A model generated the notes under the pieces. The model was not told the DNA's origin and made no database searches. It saw only the letters and a program-made list of their open reading frames with translations. A stretch of 64,000 nucleotides of DNA from Phorcus lineatus (Eukaryota > Mollusca > Gastropoda > Trochida > Trochidae): assembly GCA_921293015.1 (NCBI GenBank), contig OV121094.1:37198054-37262053 (forward strand). Reading direction: 5' to 3'. Made by a program: the position numbers and the translations under genes. Positions 51,401-63,600 of the stretch are shown here, in pieces (position 1 is the first letter of the stretch; the number at the start of each line of letters is the position of its first letter).

Positions 51401-53843
51401 ATATAAACAATAGAAAAGTGTTTGAACAAACATGAGTCACGTATTCTGATAGAACAAACCTTATTTCTTGAATAATCTAAGAGTGAAAACAAACATGGTA
51501 TTATACAAAGATATGAACTGATTTTCTTGATATGTTTTATCATGTACAATTCAGACTTAATATTTTCTCACCAAGTTTACCAAGGATGCTATTGCATCAA
51601 CAAATAGTTGGCCAAATATATTTGAAACCCCACACATATCTATGCTTTTGAGAGAAAGTTTGTTTTCATAAAACCTTTAACCCACATGCTCACAGGGCCA
51701 AGTTAGTCAAGAATCTGCATATAAATGCCATTGCAGGAGGAGCATATGTTTGTTTTGTTTTGGATGTTTTTTTAAAGACAGTTTAAAAGGGGAGAGTTAG
51801 TTCACCTGGGAATCCATCACTGCCGGTCATCTTGCTACCTGCAATAGTATAAATTACTGTTCTTTTTCTAGAGTCTCTTGCAGGATTCCAACTCAATTGA
51901 TCCAAAATATAAAGATGTTAAGTAAAATTATGTCGTCTCTCCCTCTGATTGACGTGATGTTGGCACATGTTGCAGGTGCAGGCACGGTGAAGCTGGTGAA
52001 GAAACGCAAACACCAACTGGGGGTCAGGAAGGGCTGGCGGCCTGGACGCGGGGGCAGACTCGCTTATAACATTAATATGAGGGTACGTTGAATTTTGCAT
52101 TAGTTAAAATATAATAGACTCAATCGATGCTATGTTATTTTACAAATTTATCAATTTTTTATACATGCAATTGTTACGCTCTTTGTATATTGGCTGATGG
52201 CCTTCACACGAATAGAAGACTCGACTGTGTAGTATGTTCGATGCCTTTTGATTTTGATAATTATCTATTGTTAGAGACAGATCCCTTTGAATGTGGTCCT
52301 AAAAGGTCTCAACAGGTATGATAGACTTAACGATGTAAGACTGCCATTTTGACTCTGTGTTTTCCTGCAGCTCCCAGGTGAGGAAGCGAGCAGCTCCAAC
52401 AGTGGACAGGAGGAAACCAGTTCCTCCCCAGCCTCCCCCTCTCACACCCCGGACATGGAGGTCGATCCACTCTCACCCGCAGCAGAACCCGCCAAGTGGA
52501 GCGTGAGTACCTTACCTCTTATCTTCCTCCCTCAGTATCCATTAGTTGAGCCAGTCTCCTTCTCAGGACAATTTAAGTCTTTCTGCATTGTGTAAAAGTT
52601 TTTGTGTAAAGGACAGTCCTCTCAGCCATCATAAGCACTCTCCAGGAGATTTCTGATGGGTCATCTAGTTCAGGTGCATTAGGATGAAGAATTGGCACAG
52701 AAATGGTGTAGAAATGTAGTCAGGCTTAAATTAGCCAGTGATTGGTGCAAGAAATGGATTTCGGGGGAAACTGACCTTCTTCTATCCACTCTAATTAGTT
52801 GAAGTAGGATTTTAAAAACTGCAAGTTTAGACAGTATGTAGATAGTATTCCTGTAATTCTGACACCGGTTTAAGCGACATATTGTGATTTAAGTTCAGAC
52901 ACTTTTGATAGAAATGAATATATTTCAAGCATAATAAAGAAGTTTAGCAATACAAGGTTTAAGCTTGCTTACCTTTAGCCATACATTGGGGCTTTATAAT
53001 AACGTTATGAAAGGGGAATTTCAAATCAAAATAAATCTTGTAGAGGCATTATTAGTTTATATATAGAGGCATCAACTGTGGGTTATCTTATTCTTACATC
53101 TGATTTAGATTTGTTGAATGTTAAATCTTATAATCTGAGCTGAATTAATCAGATGTGTGTTGAATGTGCAGGTGATTTTTATCTTACAAGCTGGATTAAT
53201 CAGATGTATGTGTGTTTTTCATCTTATAATCTGAGCTGAATTAATCAGATGTGTGTTGAATGTGCAGGTGATTTTTATCTTACAAGCTGGATTAATCAGA
53301 TGTATGTGTGTTTTTCATCTTATAATCTGAGCTGAATTAATCAGATGTGTGTTGAATGTGCAGGTGATTTTTATCTTAAAAGCTGGATTAATCAGATGTA
53401 TGTGTGTTTTTCATCTTATAATCTGAGCTGAATTAATCAGATGTGTGTTGAATGTGCAGGTGATTTTTATATTATAAGCTGAATTAATCAGATGTATGTG
53501 TGGTGTTTATCTTATATGTTGAGCTGGATTAATCAGATGTATGTGTGGTTTTTATCTTATATGCTGAGCTGAACTAATCAGATGAATGTGTGTTTTTTAT
53601 CTTATATGCTGAGCTGAATTAATCAGATGTGTTATGTATGTTCAGGTGATGGAGGTGTACGAGTTCATCAAGTCTCTGCCGGGCTGCTCGACGTACGCGG
53701 AGGAGTTCCTGTCCCAGGAGATTGACGGCCAAGCTCTGTTGTTGCTCAAAGAGGACCATCTAATGACCGCAATGAACATCAAACTGGGCCCCGCCCTCAA
53801 GATCTGTGCTCGCATCACCACCCTCAAGGATGAAAGTGTGTAG
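42413..53843 (+). CDS. PHC: Polyhomeotic-like Polycomb protein, 11 coding exons, 762 aa
   Basis: Core subunit of canonical Polycomb repressive complex 1, acting on chromatin in the nucleus; its SAM domain polymerises to compact and cluster silenced loci. Coding exons: 42413-42632, 43373-43467, 45395-45584, 45917-45960, 48110-48421, 49355-50053, 50607-50730, 51207-51374, 51976-52082, 52371-52502, 53646-53843. All junctions are GT-AG with matching phases (2289 nt including stop). Residues 1-105 are Pro/Ser/Thr-rich, about 106-287 Gln-rich, then a Lys/Ser/Pro-rich region. HD1 is at 500-520, the FCS zinc finger starts at C576, a basic linker follows, and SAM is at about 694-760. The order matches PHC1-3 and Drosophila ph; it is somewhat shorter than the vertebrate proteins. 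The first exon is probably non-coding near 41.3 kb. Intron lengths vary widely and several contain repeats. Confidence 0.95.
43522..43702. mobile_element. MITE with GGCGGATCC inverted ends in PHC intron
   Basis: The left end is CCTGGCGGATCCA and the right end is TGGATCCGCCACTG. A GTCAA direct repeat at 43515-43519 and 43698-43702 may be the target-site duplication. Inside is a C14 run and GAATCCGAACCCCC. The same end motif CAGTGGCGGAT reappears at 63988 at the window edge, so the family is multi-copy. No ORF. Confidence 0.7.
43729..44215. mobile_element. TTAA-flanked inverted-repeat element (~480 bp) in PHC intron
   Basis: The left edge is TTAA (43729-43732) followed by AGTGACACAGAGTATGTC. 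The right edge is GCATATTCTGTGGCCCTT followed by AA within TTTAA, with TTAA at 44212-44215. The ends are inverted relatives of each other and of the element at 15501-16387. The interior matches the partial copies at 2190-2340 and 4450-4644. No transposase. This is the best reference copy of the family in the window. Confidence 0.75.
47820..47900. promoter_or_regulatory. Candidate internal PHC promoter (NRF1, E2F/YY1, AP-1 sites)
   Basis: Within the 2.1-kb intron before exon 48110-48421 there is CAGCCATGTTGGCGGCC (YY1/E2F-like), an exact NRF1-type palindrome TGCGCATGCGCC at 47863-47874, and TGACTCATC (AP-1) at about 47890. This combination in a local CpG-richer patch is typical of animal housekeeping promoters. 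A transcript from here would lack the first 183 residues but keep HD1, FCS and SAM. This is inference from motifs only. Confidence 0.35.
49355..50053 (+). CDS. PHC: PHC exon carrying the HD1 motif
   Basis: Longest PHC exon (233 codons), bounded by GTCTTCAG and CCG|GTCAGT. It starts AALAGSMKGGKMEMPQ and passes through a long Lys/Ser/Thr/Pro-rich disordered stretch. It ends with PHILTHIIEGFVIQ and EGPEPFP, the HD1 helix motif that in PHC proteins binds partners and mediates protein contacts. The frame runs on for eight codons past the donor, which would give a truncated protein if the intron were retained. Confidence 0.93.
51020..51206. repeat. ~30 bp tandem array ending at the FCS-exon acceptor
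   Basis: About six diverged units of the type TGTTGCCAAGCCCTTTCTTG plus AAACCCTGAA run up to the 3' splice site. The last unit forms the pyrimidine tract CCTTTTCCCCTCTGTCTCCAG used by the next exon. The array therefore seems to have built or copied the polypyrimidine tract. Confidence 0.75.
51207..51374 (+). CDS. PHC: PHC exon carrying the FCS zinc finger
   Basis: Encodes KCEYCGKMATAIKFRRSK, then RFCSMACAKRYNV and a CSRRVGLFKNK tail. The four zinc ligands are C576, C579, C595 and C599 (C-x2-C-x15-C-x3-C). In this family the FCS finger binds nucleic acid without strong sequence preference. Donor AAGA|GTAAGT. Confidence 0.95.
53100..53645. repeat. 96-bp/48-bp tandem array abutting the SAM exon
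   Basis: Four units of 96 bp (starts near 53131, 53227, 53323, 53419) are followed by about three 48-bp half units up to the exon at 53646. Each full unit is two related halves sharing ATTAATCAGATGT. One half carries TGAATGTGCAGGTGATTT, very like the true acceptor ATGTATGTTCAG|GTGATGG. The array thus contains several decoy-like acceptors. Confidence 0.9.
53646..53843 (+). CDS. PHC: PHC terminal exon, SAM domain
   Basis: Encodes VMEVYEFIKSLPGCSTYAEE, then QEIDGQALLLLKEDHL and NIKLGPALKICARI, close to vertebrate PHC SAM sequences. The KWS at the end of the previous exon completes the domain. The polymer mid-loop and end-helix regions both look intact, so polymerisation is likely retained. Stop TAG at 53841-53843. 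Confidence 0.97.
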   Translation: MMEVYEFIKSLPGCSTYAEEFLSQEIDGQALLLLKEDHLMTAMNIKLGPALKICARITTLKDESV

Positions 53844-54865
53844 TAACTTAGACTGGAGGCAAGAAGGACCTCGGTGATTTAATTTGAAGCTTGGCTTCAC
53901 AAGCAGGAGGAGACATGAAAGTCAATGTGTTCTGTAGAGATGGGAAGAACTGCATGTAGACTGGAAACATGAACATCAGTGATGCAAGTGAAAGTTTGGC
54001 TTCACAAGAAGGCAAAGACATGAAAGTGTACATGTCCTATAGAGGTGTGAGAAACTGCATGGTGGCTGGTAATCATCTACAGAGTGCCAATCCACCGAAG
54101 AGTCCTGTGTCCGTGAATGGTGTATATCCAAGCTGATCAAGTCAATATAGCCTTTTGTAATAATGAGCTAAATAGTGTCGTGTCAGAGCGGTCAAGAGGA
54201 AGCAGGTCCAAGAGAAGGCCTTACAGTTGATATCTCCACCAGAATTTTTATATCTGCTGTCAGACCAACAGCAGAAGGATAGGTTGAAAAAGCTGCACTC
54301 TTTACTGCATGGCTCTTCACACAGAGAAATCATATTTAACCTTAGCAAGAAATATGCTCTTCTTAAGGAGATATTTAATTAACATCAGAAAGAAATTGAC
54401 TTTGATAAACTGTAATAATTTGACTCTTGCCTCAGTTGCCAACAGGGAGAGAGGTAGTTGTCTTGGATTAGAAGATACCGTTGACCTTGCTCTCCATGAC
54501 TGCACAACCTGCTGTGTAATGTGAGAGAAACAAAGTAATCACAATTGCAAGATTAAGTTCTGAATTTAGTGTAGTGAACATGTTGAGCAAGGGAGGCGAA
54601 AGCAAGGATGTCAGTTATGGGACAAGAGTAATGATGATGTACATATAAATATAAATATATATAAAGTGTCCCCTGTGTTGCCTGTAGTGTTGTTAAAATC
54701 GCTTTTGAACAAACGCTTAACAGTTACTGAACACCCCAACATCTCGAAAACATAATATAAATACTGCAAGCATTTATCATTTCATATTGTACGCTATCAG
54801 CTGTGTCCAGATCTGTAGACTTATTTATGGTGCTGAATAAATTCCTGAAATAATAGTTGTCTTCC
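53844..54865 (+). other. PHC: PHC 3' UTR
   Basis: Non-coding sequence following the stop. A GCTTGGCTTCACAAG-like block occurs twice (about 53888 and 53994) in a local duplication. AATAAA at 54836-54841 is the likely polyadenylation signal. Confidence 0.65.
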
Positions 54866-57524
54866 CTTGTTTGTCTCAGGATTACTTGCTACAGGACATC
54901 ATCTTAACTTTACCAGTCTCAATCGTCGGCTAATTCAAGCTTTACTCCACTTTCTGTGCCATCTTTTAACCCACTGCTGCTGAAAGTTTAACCAGGAATT
55001 TTTGTTCTTTGCAGAAAGGCTCAAGTCAGCCATTGGTTGAGACTGGCACTCTGCAAAGAAAGTAGAACATGAAGCGAGCAAGATTACACCCTCATTTTCA
55101 ACAATCCTCTATCACTTTTCAGAGACAGGAGATGATGGCGTTGTTCAAAAAAAGAGATAACAAAGACAGAATTTAACCATAACAAGTTTATTCAGCTGAG
55201 GAAGAGAAACCACTGTTACAGAAGTAGTTTAATAGCACCTTGTATACAAATAGCTTGCTACGAGCAAAATATATGGGAACACTCAGTTCTGAAAGCTTCA
55301 AATGTGGTAAAATAAGTGTGGTGTTAGCTTAGTGTTCACTAGAAAGATGTTCGAACAATCGCTTTACTTTTAAATGACCTTAAACAAGCTTTAATGAATT
55401 AGACCTCTTGATCCGAAGCTGAAGCACTAACCACTGCGCTTTCCCACCCCTTTGTGATTTGTTCCCGTAAGAATTGTTGGTAGTATAGTTTGTTTATACA
55501 TACATATGCACACCATATGAAAGACCAATAGTTGAACTTTATCATTTGTAATAAAATGCTCCCACCCAAATTATGAATTTTTATAGAGCAATTATTAAAA
55601 TGATATATACATGTATACCCACAAATTAAAATTAACTAGTAATTTCTATGTCTTGAAAATATCCAAATTGACAGAATACAGAAATTGACAATACACATAA
55701 CACATAACAAAGTAATCATACTACTAAGGTGACAATAACATGGCGGACGGACATCACAAAGCAATAACAATTCATTCATAACCATGGAAGATAAAATACC
55801 CTCATTAAAACAGTTGGTAGAAATAGTTCCAAAGTTACAGATTAAAATCAAAGACTTCCCAAAATTTTGATGTTTGATGAAAAATGGAGAATCCGTGTTC
55901 CACTGAGAAGGGATGTCAACATTACAATGGGATTTTGATACCAGCAAGAAACCTTAAATGACATACTCTTTTCATAGAAACAAAGTGGAATTCATGGATT
56001 TTGATTAGATGGGACACAGAATAAATCTTCTAAAAGTCACACAAAAGTATGCATAAAATAAGCCTATATGTACAGGTAGATACATAACGCTAACATACTG
56101 TTCTGTTTAAAGCTGATTTGCTTTATTAAGTAGCACCTTACACAACATGTATTGCATAGAAAAATATTCCCTCTTCCAAAAAGACTGACAGATACACAAT
56201 ATAACACAACAAAATGATATGACAGAGCTCTTTCCAAGCAATCACACTCTCCTACAAAGAGGCAAGTGAAGTCATGTTCCCACATAACCTGTGTCACAAG
56301 TTGATCATATTAAGCTACTCTTTCAATATCCTATAGAGCTAAACATTTTCTTTGTATATTATTCAAATCAATTTTGTACATTCGAACGAGAGGGTTCTTT
56401 GGACAACTTGTTCCTAGTCCATTTCCAACTGAATTAATATGTTTAAACCAAACTGACTGCTGTCTTGTGTAATGCATACCATTCCCAGTTTAAAATAACA
56501 TCGCTGATTGCCCAACCAATCCGCATTCAGTATTATCAGTCCAGAGAGTGCTCTACTTGTAATAGAGGCTACAAGGGAAGAAGTGACTGGAGTCATTTCT
56601 GTGGGGAGAAAATGCAGAACTCCTCTTGACCTGGCAGGCAGACAGAGGGACAGTGAGTGCAAGGGAACAGCTCTGGCATTAGAGATAAGTATCCTGCAGG
56701 GGCAAATTCTAAAAACATTCAAATAAAGATGGTGATAGTTAACTGAATCTGCCCCTGTAGGTAAGATAGCAGCCTTCTCAACTCTCTCACTTCACACTGG
56801 GGTCCTTCACTCTGTGTCAGACAGGTATTAGCACTAGTAGATCTACCTAGAGAGTCATTATATATGCTGATTTAAACTGATTTCATATATATTTTGCACT
56901 TGTCGCAGAATTCAAATTCTTGATTTTCAACTTGTTTTATTGCAACAATAAGAATGGCGAGATTCTTTGGAGGCATTGAGAAGTTGGTGTATTCAAGATA
57001 AGACATATTATAGATGAACTTCCTTATTTATTGTTTATGTCACAACAGTTTTTGGGCTTTTCTTTGCTCCCTCATCCGGTGACAGAAAGGGGCAGGGAAT
57101 ACAATAGAAAAAATGTGACAGACAGGAAAGACAAAAATCACTAACATGGATACAAGTCCATGAGGTTACTTTAACACATTGTTAAATAATGGAAGATTTG
57201 TCTCTAGTAAAGATTTCTTAGTCAAAGGATCCCCTGATATTCTTGACTGCATTGATAAACTGACTGAGATCTATTAGCTAGCACTTGCATAATTCATTCA
57301 TTAGAAACTGAAATATTGCAGTCAGGCTCCCTTAGACTAGGTAACTCCTATCACGACTATAGTTTAGTGCACCCTTGGCACAAAGGAGGCTTTTGTAAAT
57401 ACGGGACTGGCCACAGAATGACTTGAGGTAAGCTACATGGTTTGAGATTCAGTTCACACTTAGTCTGCCGACACAGAGCGGGGGTCCCTACAACATGCAC
57501 ACATAGTCGAGTCAGGGATCCGGT
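54866..57524. other. Convergent intergenic region and PLOD 3' UTR
   Basis: The tail-to-tail interval between PHC and PLOD. On the minus strand AATAAA occurs at 57032-57027, about 490 nt past the PLOD stop, and again at about 56942 and 55192, so the 3' UTR may be 0.5 to 2.3 kb. A truncated SINE lies at 55400-55452. No further exon is supported; the ORFs at 56414-56726 on both strands have no domain. Confidence 0.45.
55400..55452 (-). mobile_element. tRNA-derived SINE fragment (head)
   Basis: The minus strand reads GCGCAGTGGTTAGTGCTTCA (pol III A-box region) followed by GCTTCGGATCAAGAGGTCT. The same GATCAAGAGGTCT block precedes the B box of the SINE at 63420-63640, so both belong to one family. 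The B box is missing here. Confidence 0.6.
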
Positions 57525-57680
57525 TCAAGGGTCAATGAAGGTGATCATGATGTAGCGGGTTCCATTAGTGACACGGAGGCCTTCGTGGTAGTGGGTCAGT
57601 CTCCCAGGGTGCATCAGCATCCAGCCCTTTCTTGTCGAGGTCACCTGGCAATCATAGCGCAGGAACCGACATCCACCGCC
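57525..57680 (-). CDS. PLOD: PLOD terminal exon, second iron ligand and 2OG-binding Arg
   Basis: Encodes [30 protein letters not shown] and [13 protein letters not shown] then stop. The His of LTH corresponds to the distal iron ligand, and the Arg of GTRYI to the 2-oxoglutarate carboxylate-binding residue known from human LH3. Stop TGA at 57527-57525. Confidence 0.96.
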   Translation of the reverse strand, partial: GGGCRFLRYDCQVTSTRKGWMLMHPGRLTHYHEGLRVTNGTRYIMITFIDP

Positions 57681-60600
57681 CTAAGTTAAATATTCATGCA
57701 TATTATTAAATAGTCATATTTGCTTTAACCATATAATGAAATGATAAATTACTGTCATGTTGGCTTTAAGTCTGCCAGACTCTGGGGTACAAGAACTAAT
57801 CTTGATAGTACAATCAGCAATGATAGTTGCCAATGATATAAAACATTATAGCCAATGCAGAAAGGCTTAAATTAAAAGAAGATGGTGATTGTGACTGGCA
57901 TGAAAAAAGCAAGATGAGAGTATGTTTGGAGTAGATGTGCTCACCTCAAAGTCGATCTCAGGGGTGTTGAGGGCAATGTTGATGGTGTATGTTGAGGAGT
58001 CATGGTGTGGGCGGAGCAGGGGCTGCTCGTCTGGTTTGTATCTCACAATGAACATCATTGATGCCTGGGGTGGCTGTATAAACATGAGGGGTAAGAAACT
58101 AGTCTCAGCTTCAGTTGAAATTGGGCAGGAGAGAACAAAACGTACACAAATGCCTATGTCATTCACTTAAGAGAACTAATGACAGTAATTGGTAACCTAT
58201 CAGTCAGCAATAGTAAGGACATATGATCATTTCATGGATGATTGATCCAGACAAACCTTTACATTGAAGACAGAATTCACAGGTAACCTACGGTAAAATA
58301 AAACTCAGATTATCCATATAAAGGCCAACAGTGCCAAAGTTGAAAAATTTATCCCCTACATAGAATTGATGGACATTCCAAAACTGATGCGATGAAGGAT
58401 GACAAAGGCAATTCTATAGAATCACATCTTCTTTATATATTGAGAAGGGTACGTTTCTCCATTCAATCAAAAGATACATTGAGGTAGAGGTTACATTGAG
58501 GTAGAGATTGAGGTAGAGGTTACATTGAGGTATAGGTTACATTGAGGTATAGGTTACATTGAGGTATAGGTTACATTGAGGTAGAGGTTACATTGAGGTA
58601 GAGGTTACATTGAGGTAGAGGTTACATTGAGGTAGAGGTTACATTGAGGTAGAGGTTACATTGAGGTAGAGGTTACATTGAGGTAGAGGATACATTGAGG
58701 TATAGGTTACATTGAGATGATTATCGAAGAACAGACTGAGGAGAGTGATGAAGAGGTTAACACTCACATTGCTGAAGTAGCCCTGGAAGACTCTCTCCTG
58801 CAGTGGTCTCACATACTTATTGAGGAAGTGAAGCCAGTGCCTGTCAAATCCAACCTGGTTCATGTGGATATCCACAGTTGGGACATTCTCGTATCCTGTC
58901 GCCAACCGAGGGTCCTGCAACATACATTCACATCATCATTAGCATGGGAAACATTCCGAGAAAGGCATAACAAATGTAAGTGTCCATCACTGATCAGTTT
59001 AAGCCATGCTGTGTTTTTAACTTCCTGTGTCAGCTCCTCAGTGAACTGCACCTGAACTTGATAAACAGTAAAGATATCTGAGAGATAACTACTACTATGT
59101 TGGCAAAAAGTGGCAAGGCTCAAATTGGCTAATGAGTTATGCAATACTCAGTTAGTTAAATCAAGTTTTTTGGGTAAATTATCATAAAATTGATCAGTTT
59201 AAAATGACCTTTAACCTAATAAAACTACACTGTTTAATCTTTACCACAATATTAAACTAGAGTAATTCATGTACATTACAATGGTTGAAGTTGTAATGTC
59301 AAAATGCTAGTTCCGTGATCAAAATGGAACCCGACTTTTGGAAATCTTTGATATCAAATCCAATTTGATTTAGCTTGTTTCATACCTTTTCATCAACTTA
59401 TTTCACTAAATAGCTTCATAGGTCTAAGGTCCTTTAAAGCATCAATTATTTGTAACATTTCTATAATCAAATCTTTTATTACAGATGGGATCTCTTTAAT
59501 AACTTACGGTATTCTTCCCTGAAGACCACTTTCCATACGACTCAAACATCTCAACAAAGTCATTACAGAAGCGTTCGGTGACAATGGGGAACCAGAACAC
59601 ATCAGGGCAGGGCTGTAATATGTTGAATATTACATATTATATTTTGTAACAATCACATTACCAAACAGATACCATCATACTTGGAAACCACAAACATTAA
59701 AAATATATATACACATATTAACATTATAATAATTGTTTTAAAAATCTTTAATTTCAGAGTTACGGGTTTAAGTGAGAGGGGCTGTCTTTGGTTCTTATTA
59801 GTAATAATTATGGCATCAATTAAGACTCTAGATCATTGTCGTCATAACAAGAGAGTTCATTGACTTCATTGACACTCCCTCTGCGAATAAACCAACCTGC
59901 AGGATTTCTGCATTCTCGACTAGAGCCTTCCCATAATCCTCGTGGATGTAGCGCCGCTCCCACTCCTGTACAAGACAAGTGTTAAGTCAATACATTAAAT
60001 CATTCTCAATCTGGTGAATCACAATATGATTGTCTATCAATGATTGTCTTAATTTACAAGATCTTGTCTTTTGTTGACTATGACATCATACCACTTGTTT
60101 TGATGTCACTTCAGCAGGTCATTCCAGAAAAGCAAGCCGTTTTCTTTTCTTTATTCATTTCAAATAAGAATAGAACGCGAAATGAAGAAAGTGTCTCATA
60201 TGACTCTCATGCAAATTGTTTATTACCGTAGCTGTCACTCAGGTAATAAATTAAAGGCTGCTGCATCATCTTTTGATTGGCTGAATATGAATAATAAACT
60301 ACTTAACTTTTACTTGATTTAAATATTCGATTTCATTGCTGCGACACTTTTACCACATACATAATTGACTTACTGTAGGGTTGTTGAAAATGTCAAACAT
60401 CTCATTGTCGTAATGATTTGTTTCAAAGTTGTCATATTCCATTAAGTGTCCGAAGTACTGCCGATTGGTGATATACATGAAGTGGCCCTGAAACGAAAGA
60501 ACAACATGGATGACCATAATCAGCCTGAAGTACTGCCGATGGGTTATTTACAAAAAGTAACCCTCAACTACAAACATACCATGGATGAAATCAATTGCGG

Positions 60601-63600
60601 GAAGTTCAGGCTATTTATACATACATAAAGGACCTTCAAATACAAGCACACCATGGCAGGGTGAGCACAGGCTTTGCTTATTCGTATGAATCTGTAAATA
60701 TTGATACAATTCTCACATTCATCATAAAAAAACATTGAAAGATGGTAAAGTCATATTCATTTGTCTGATGATAATGGAAGGGGGAAATTGGGTAGTTTGG
60801 GGGTTTGAAACCCTTCCCCTCTGCTTCAAAATATGTTTATTTAAATTGTCCGATTTGATCTTCCACAGTTCTTGGAAAACATCAAATAGTAAGAACTCAA
60901 ACAACAAGAAAGATGAGAATAATTTTCTGCATGCAACTGTATGTTTGAGGATGCTGTAGAAGTAGCTGAGTGGGTGGGTACCTGCTCACGGACCCGCCTG
61001 GTGAAGGACATGTCGGCGTCGTAGTCTGAGTTGATAGTGAAGGCATTGCGGAGACTGGGCAGCTTCTGACCCTGGATCAGGTATGTGCAGGAGATGTGGG
61101 GCACGTTCCACAAGCCTCTGTCAATGGAAGCAATGTTACAATGATTTTCTACAAAAGTATTAGGCAAGATCTATTGTTGTAAACGGCAATTCTTTATCTA
61201 TAAATCAACTGTGATATAGAAATTTTCTCAATCTGTTCCTGAATCAGGTAGGTGCACGAGATGCGCGGCACATTCCATAACCCTCTGTCAATGGAAGCAA
61301 TGTAGTTTATGCTATACTTTACACTGGAGAATCTTTATCTATCTATACTGTAAACTAACAATTTTCTGAATCTATTCTTGCAAAAGGTTTGAGCACGAGA
61401 TGTCGGACACTTTCAACAACCCTCTGTTGACAGAAGCAATGTTCCAATAATTTTCATAGACTCACAAAGCAAAGTTTATGATAGTGCTTACACTTCTGCA
61501 ACAACAGATATATACATTGAGAATTAAAATTATTCTTAATCTGTTCCTACATTACATTCATGCATAAGGTGTGGGGCACATTTGTTGATGAATAAAATAC
61601 TAGAATACTTGATGTAACAAATCTATAGAGAATTTGACATTTTGGTTTCTCATAATGCATGATGGCATCAGTGTTTCAAAGATAAAGATCCTGTTTTTTC
61701 ACCAGAAAGAGGTTTTCTCATCAAGTGATTTCATCAAATAAAACTCACAATTTCTTCCCCTCAACTAAATCTGAGTAGTCCTCTGAACGAGCATAGAAAC
61801 CCTTGGGTCCGAGAGCACCCCAGAAGTTTGACCAAAGCTTGCCAACCCGCGACACTAGAGGTGCAATTATGGATCTGCAAGAGAAGCATGGGTAAAAAAA
61901 TCGATACAAATACTCATGTACAAAGAACATATGATAGGAGTGTAAATACTTTTAGATATTGATCACTGCCATTACTAATCTGAGTGGTAAAGTACCAAAT
62001 CTTAGGTTCAGCAATAGAAAATCTAACAAACTGTGGCGTACTTGAATTCATAACACATAACCTGTTATAATGAACTCTGTTATCCACAAGATATCTTTGT
62101 ATGAACGAGTGCGCGCCATTTACTGTACCGGAGGTGCCGTAGGCGAAATAGGAGACCTCATGGCTGCTGATTGTACCTGACTGTCATGTAACATTGAATA
62201 AGCATCAATACACGAATCCTCCGGAACTTAACAGTATTTGTTACAATGCCAAAGTCATCACACAAACATATGGACAACTTGTTTGAACTGTTATAAAATT
62301 TAGCAAATGTTACCTATTCTGTTGGATGAGTATCTTGAGAGTGTCAGCCTCGCTGTACCTGACATCGGCGTCCACCACGAAGAGGTAGTTGCAGTTCTTC
62401 TTGATGCATTCAGCACTGAAATATCATGTATAGTGAACACAGAAGAGAACTCGGAATTTTGATGACACCAATATATTCAAGGGGATCTATTACTTAACAA
62501 TATAATTTTCAAAATACATGCATAATGTATAAAACTGACCAACCCCTAACCCTTGCACGGCAAAAATCAATACATTTTATGGCTGTCAACATTGAGCAAA
62601 TAAGACTTAAAAGTATTGATATGAGATCACTTGTATTGATTTCAAAGAAATCAATCAAACAATACTGAAGATATGCGTCACAGAGCAGCTCTGTCCTTAG
62701 ACCAGGTCACTGAATTCACAACATGGAGACCAATCAGTAAGCCATGGGAAGTTTCTCATATTATCATTGCTTGACACTCACACAGCCCAGTTGCGTGCCA
62801 TGCCCTCGCTGACTCCATCGTAAGGTCCGATTGTGTTGACCGAGCGGTAGTCCTCTTCATTCTCCTCAAGGAAACCCTCGACCGTCTTCCTGTGTATGTC
62901 CTCCTGAGGACGGAACAAGCAGAACCTTAATCACACTCAGACACAGAAGTATAGATATAAAATCAAGACTAGTCATGCCAACAAACTTGATTCACATACC
63001 ACTTGACTAAATATGCTATCAATCGCTCAATCATAGTCAGTGGAGAACAGTCCTAACAGTCCTCAGAGGATGAAACCTGTAGAGGGGTATATAGGATGGT
63101 GAGATGACTAGTTTAATTATAACAATCATGAAACAATAGTGCTCTGAGGGCACAACTACCTCTGCTGGTGACAATTTTGATGAACTAAGTATTCTCTAAA
63201 TAAACAGCAAATTTAAAGTTTATGAACAAAGGTTTACATCTTTATAAAGTATTCTCTTAATAAAGAGTAAATTGAAAGTTTATGAACAAAGAATTACACC
63301 TTGTACTCTTATGACATTTGATTAAGACCTCATCAAAATTGTCAGAGACACATATTTTGAGGTGAGATGAGATGAGGTGTTATGGGCTTTCAAGAGTATT
63401 TCATTTACATTGCGGCTGCTAGTATTATTGCAGGGAGAAAGCCCACAACATGCATTGAGGTGAACCTGCAAGCATTGGCTGGAACTAGCGAACCATGGGT
63501 GGTACTGTGCTGAAATTCAGTGTAGCATTGCACCCAAACCTTACTGTGAGTAGAACAGTTCTCTACTGCAGACAAAGTTGCTAAGCCCCTGGCGGGATTT

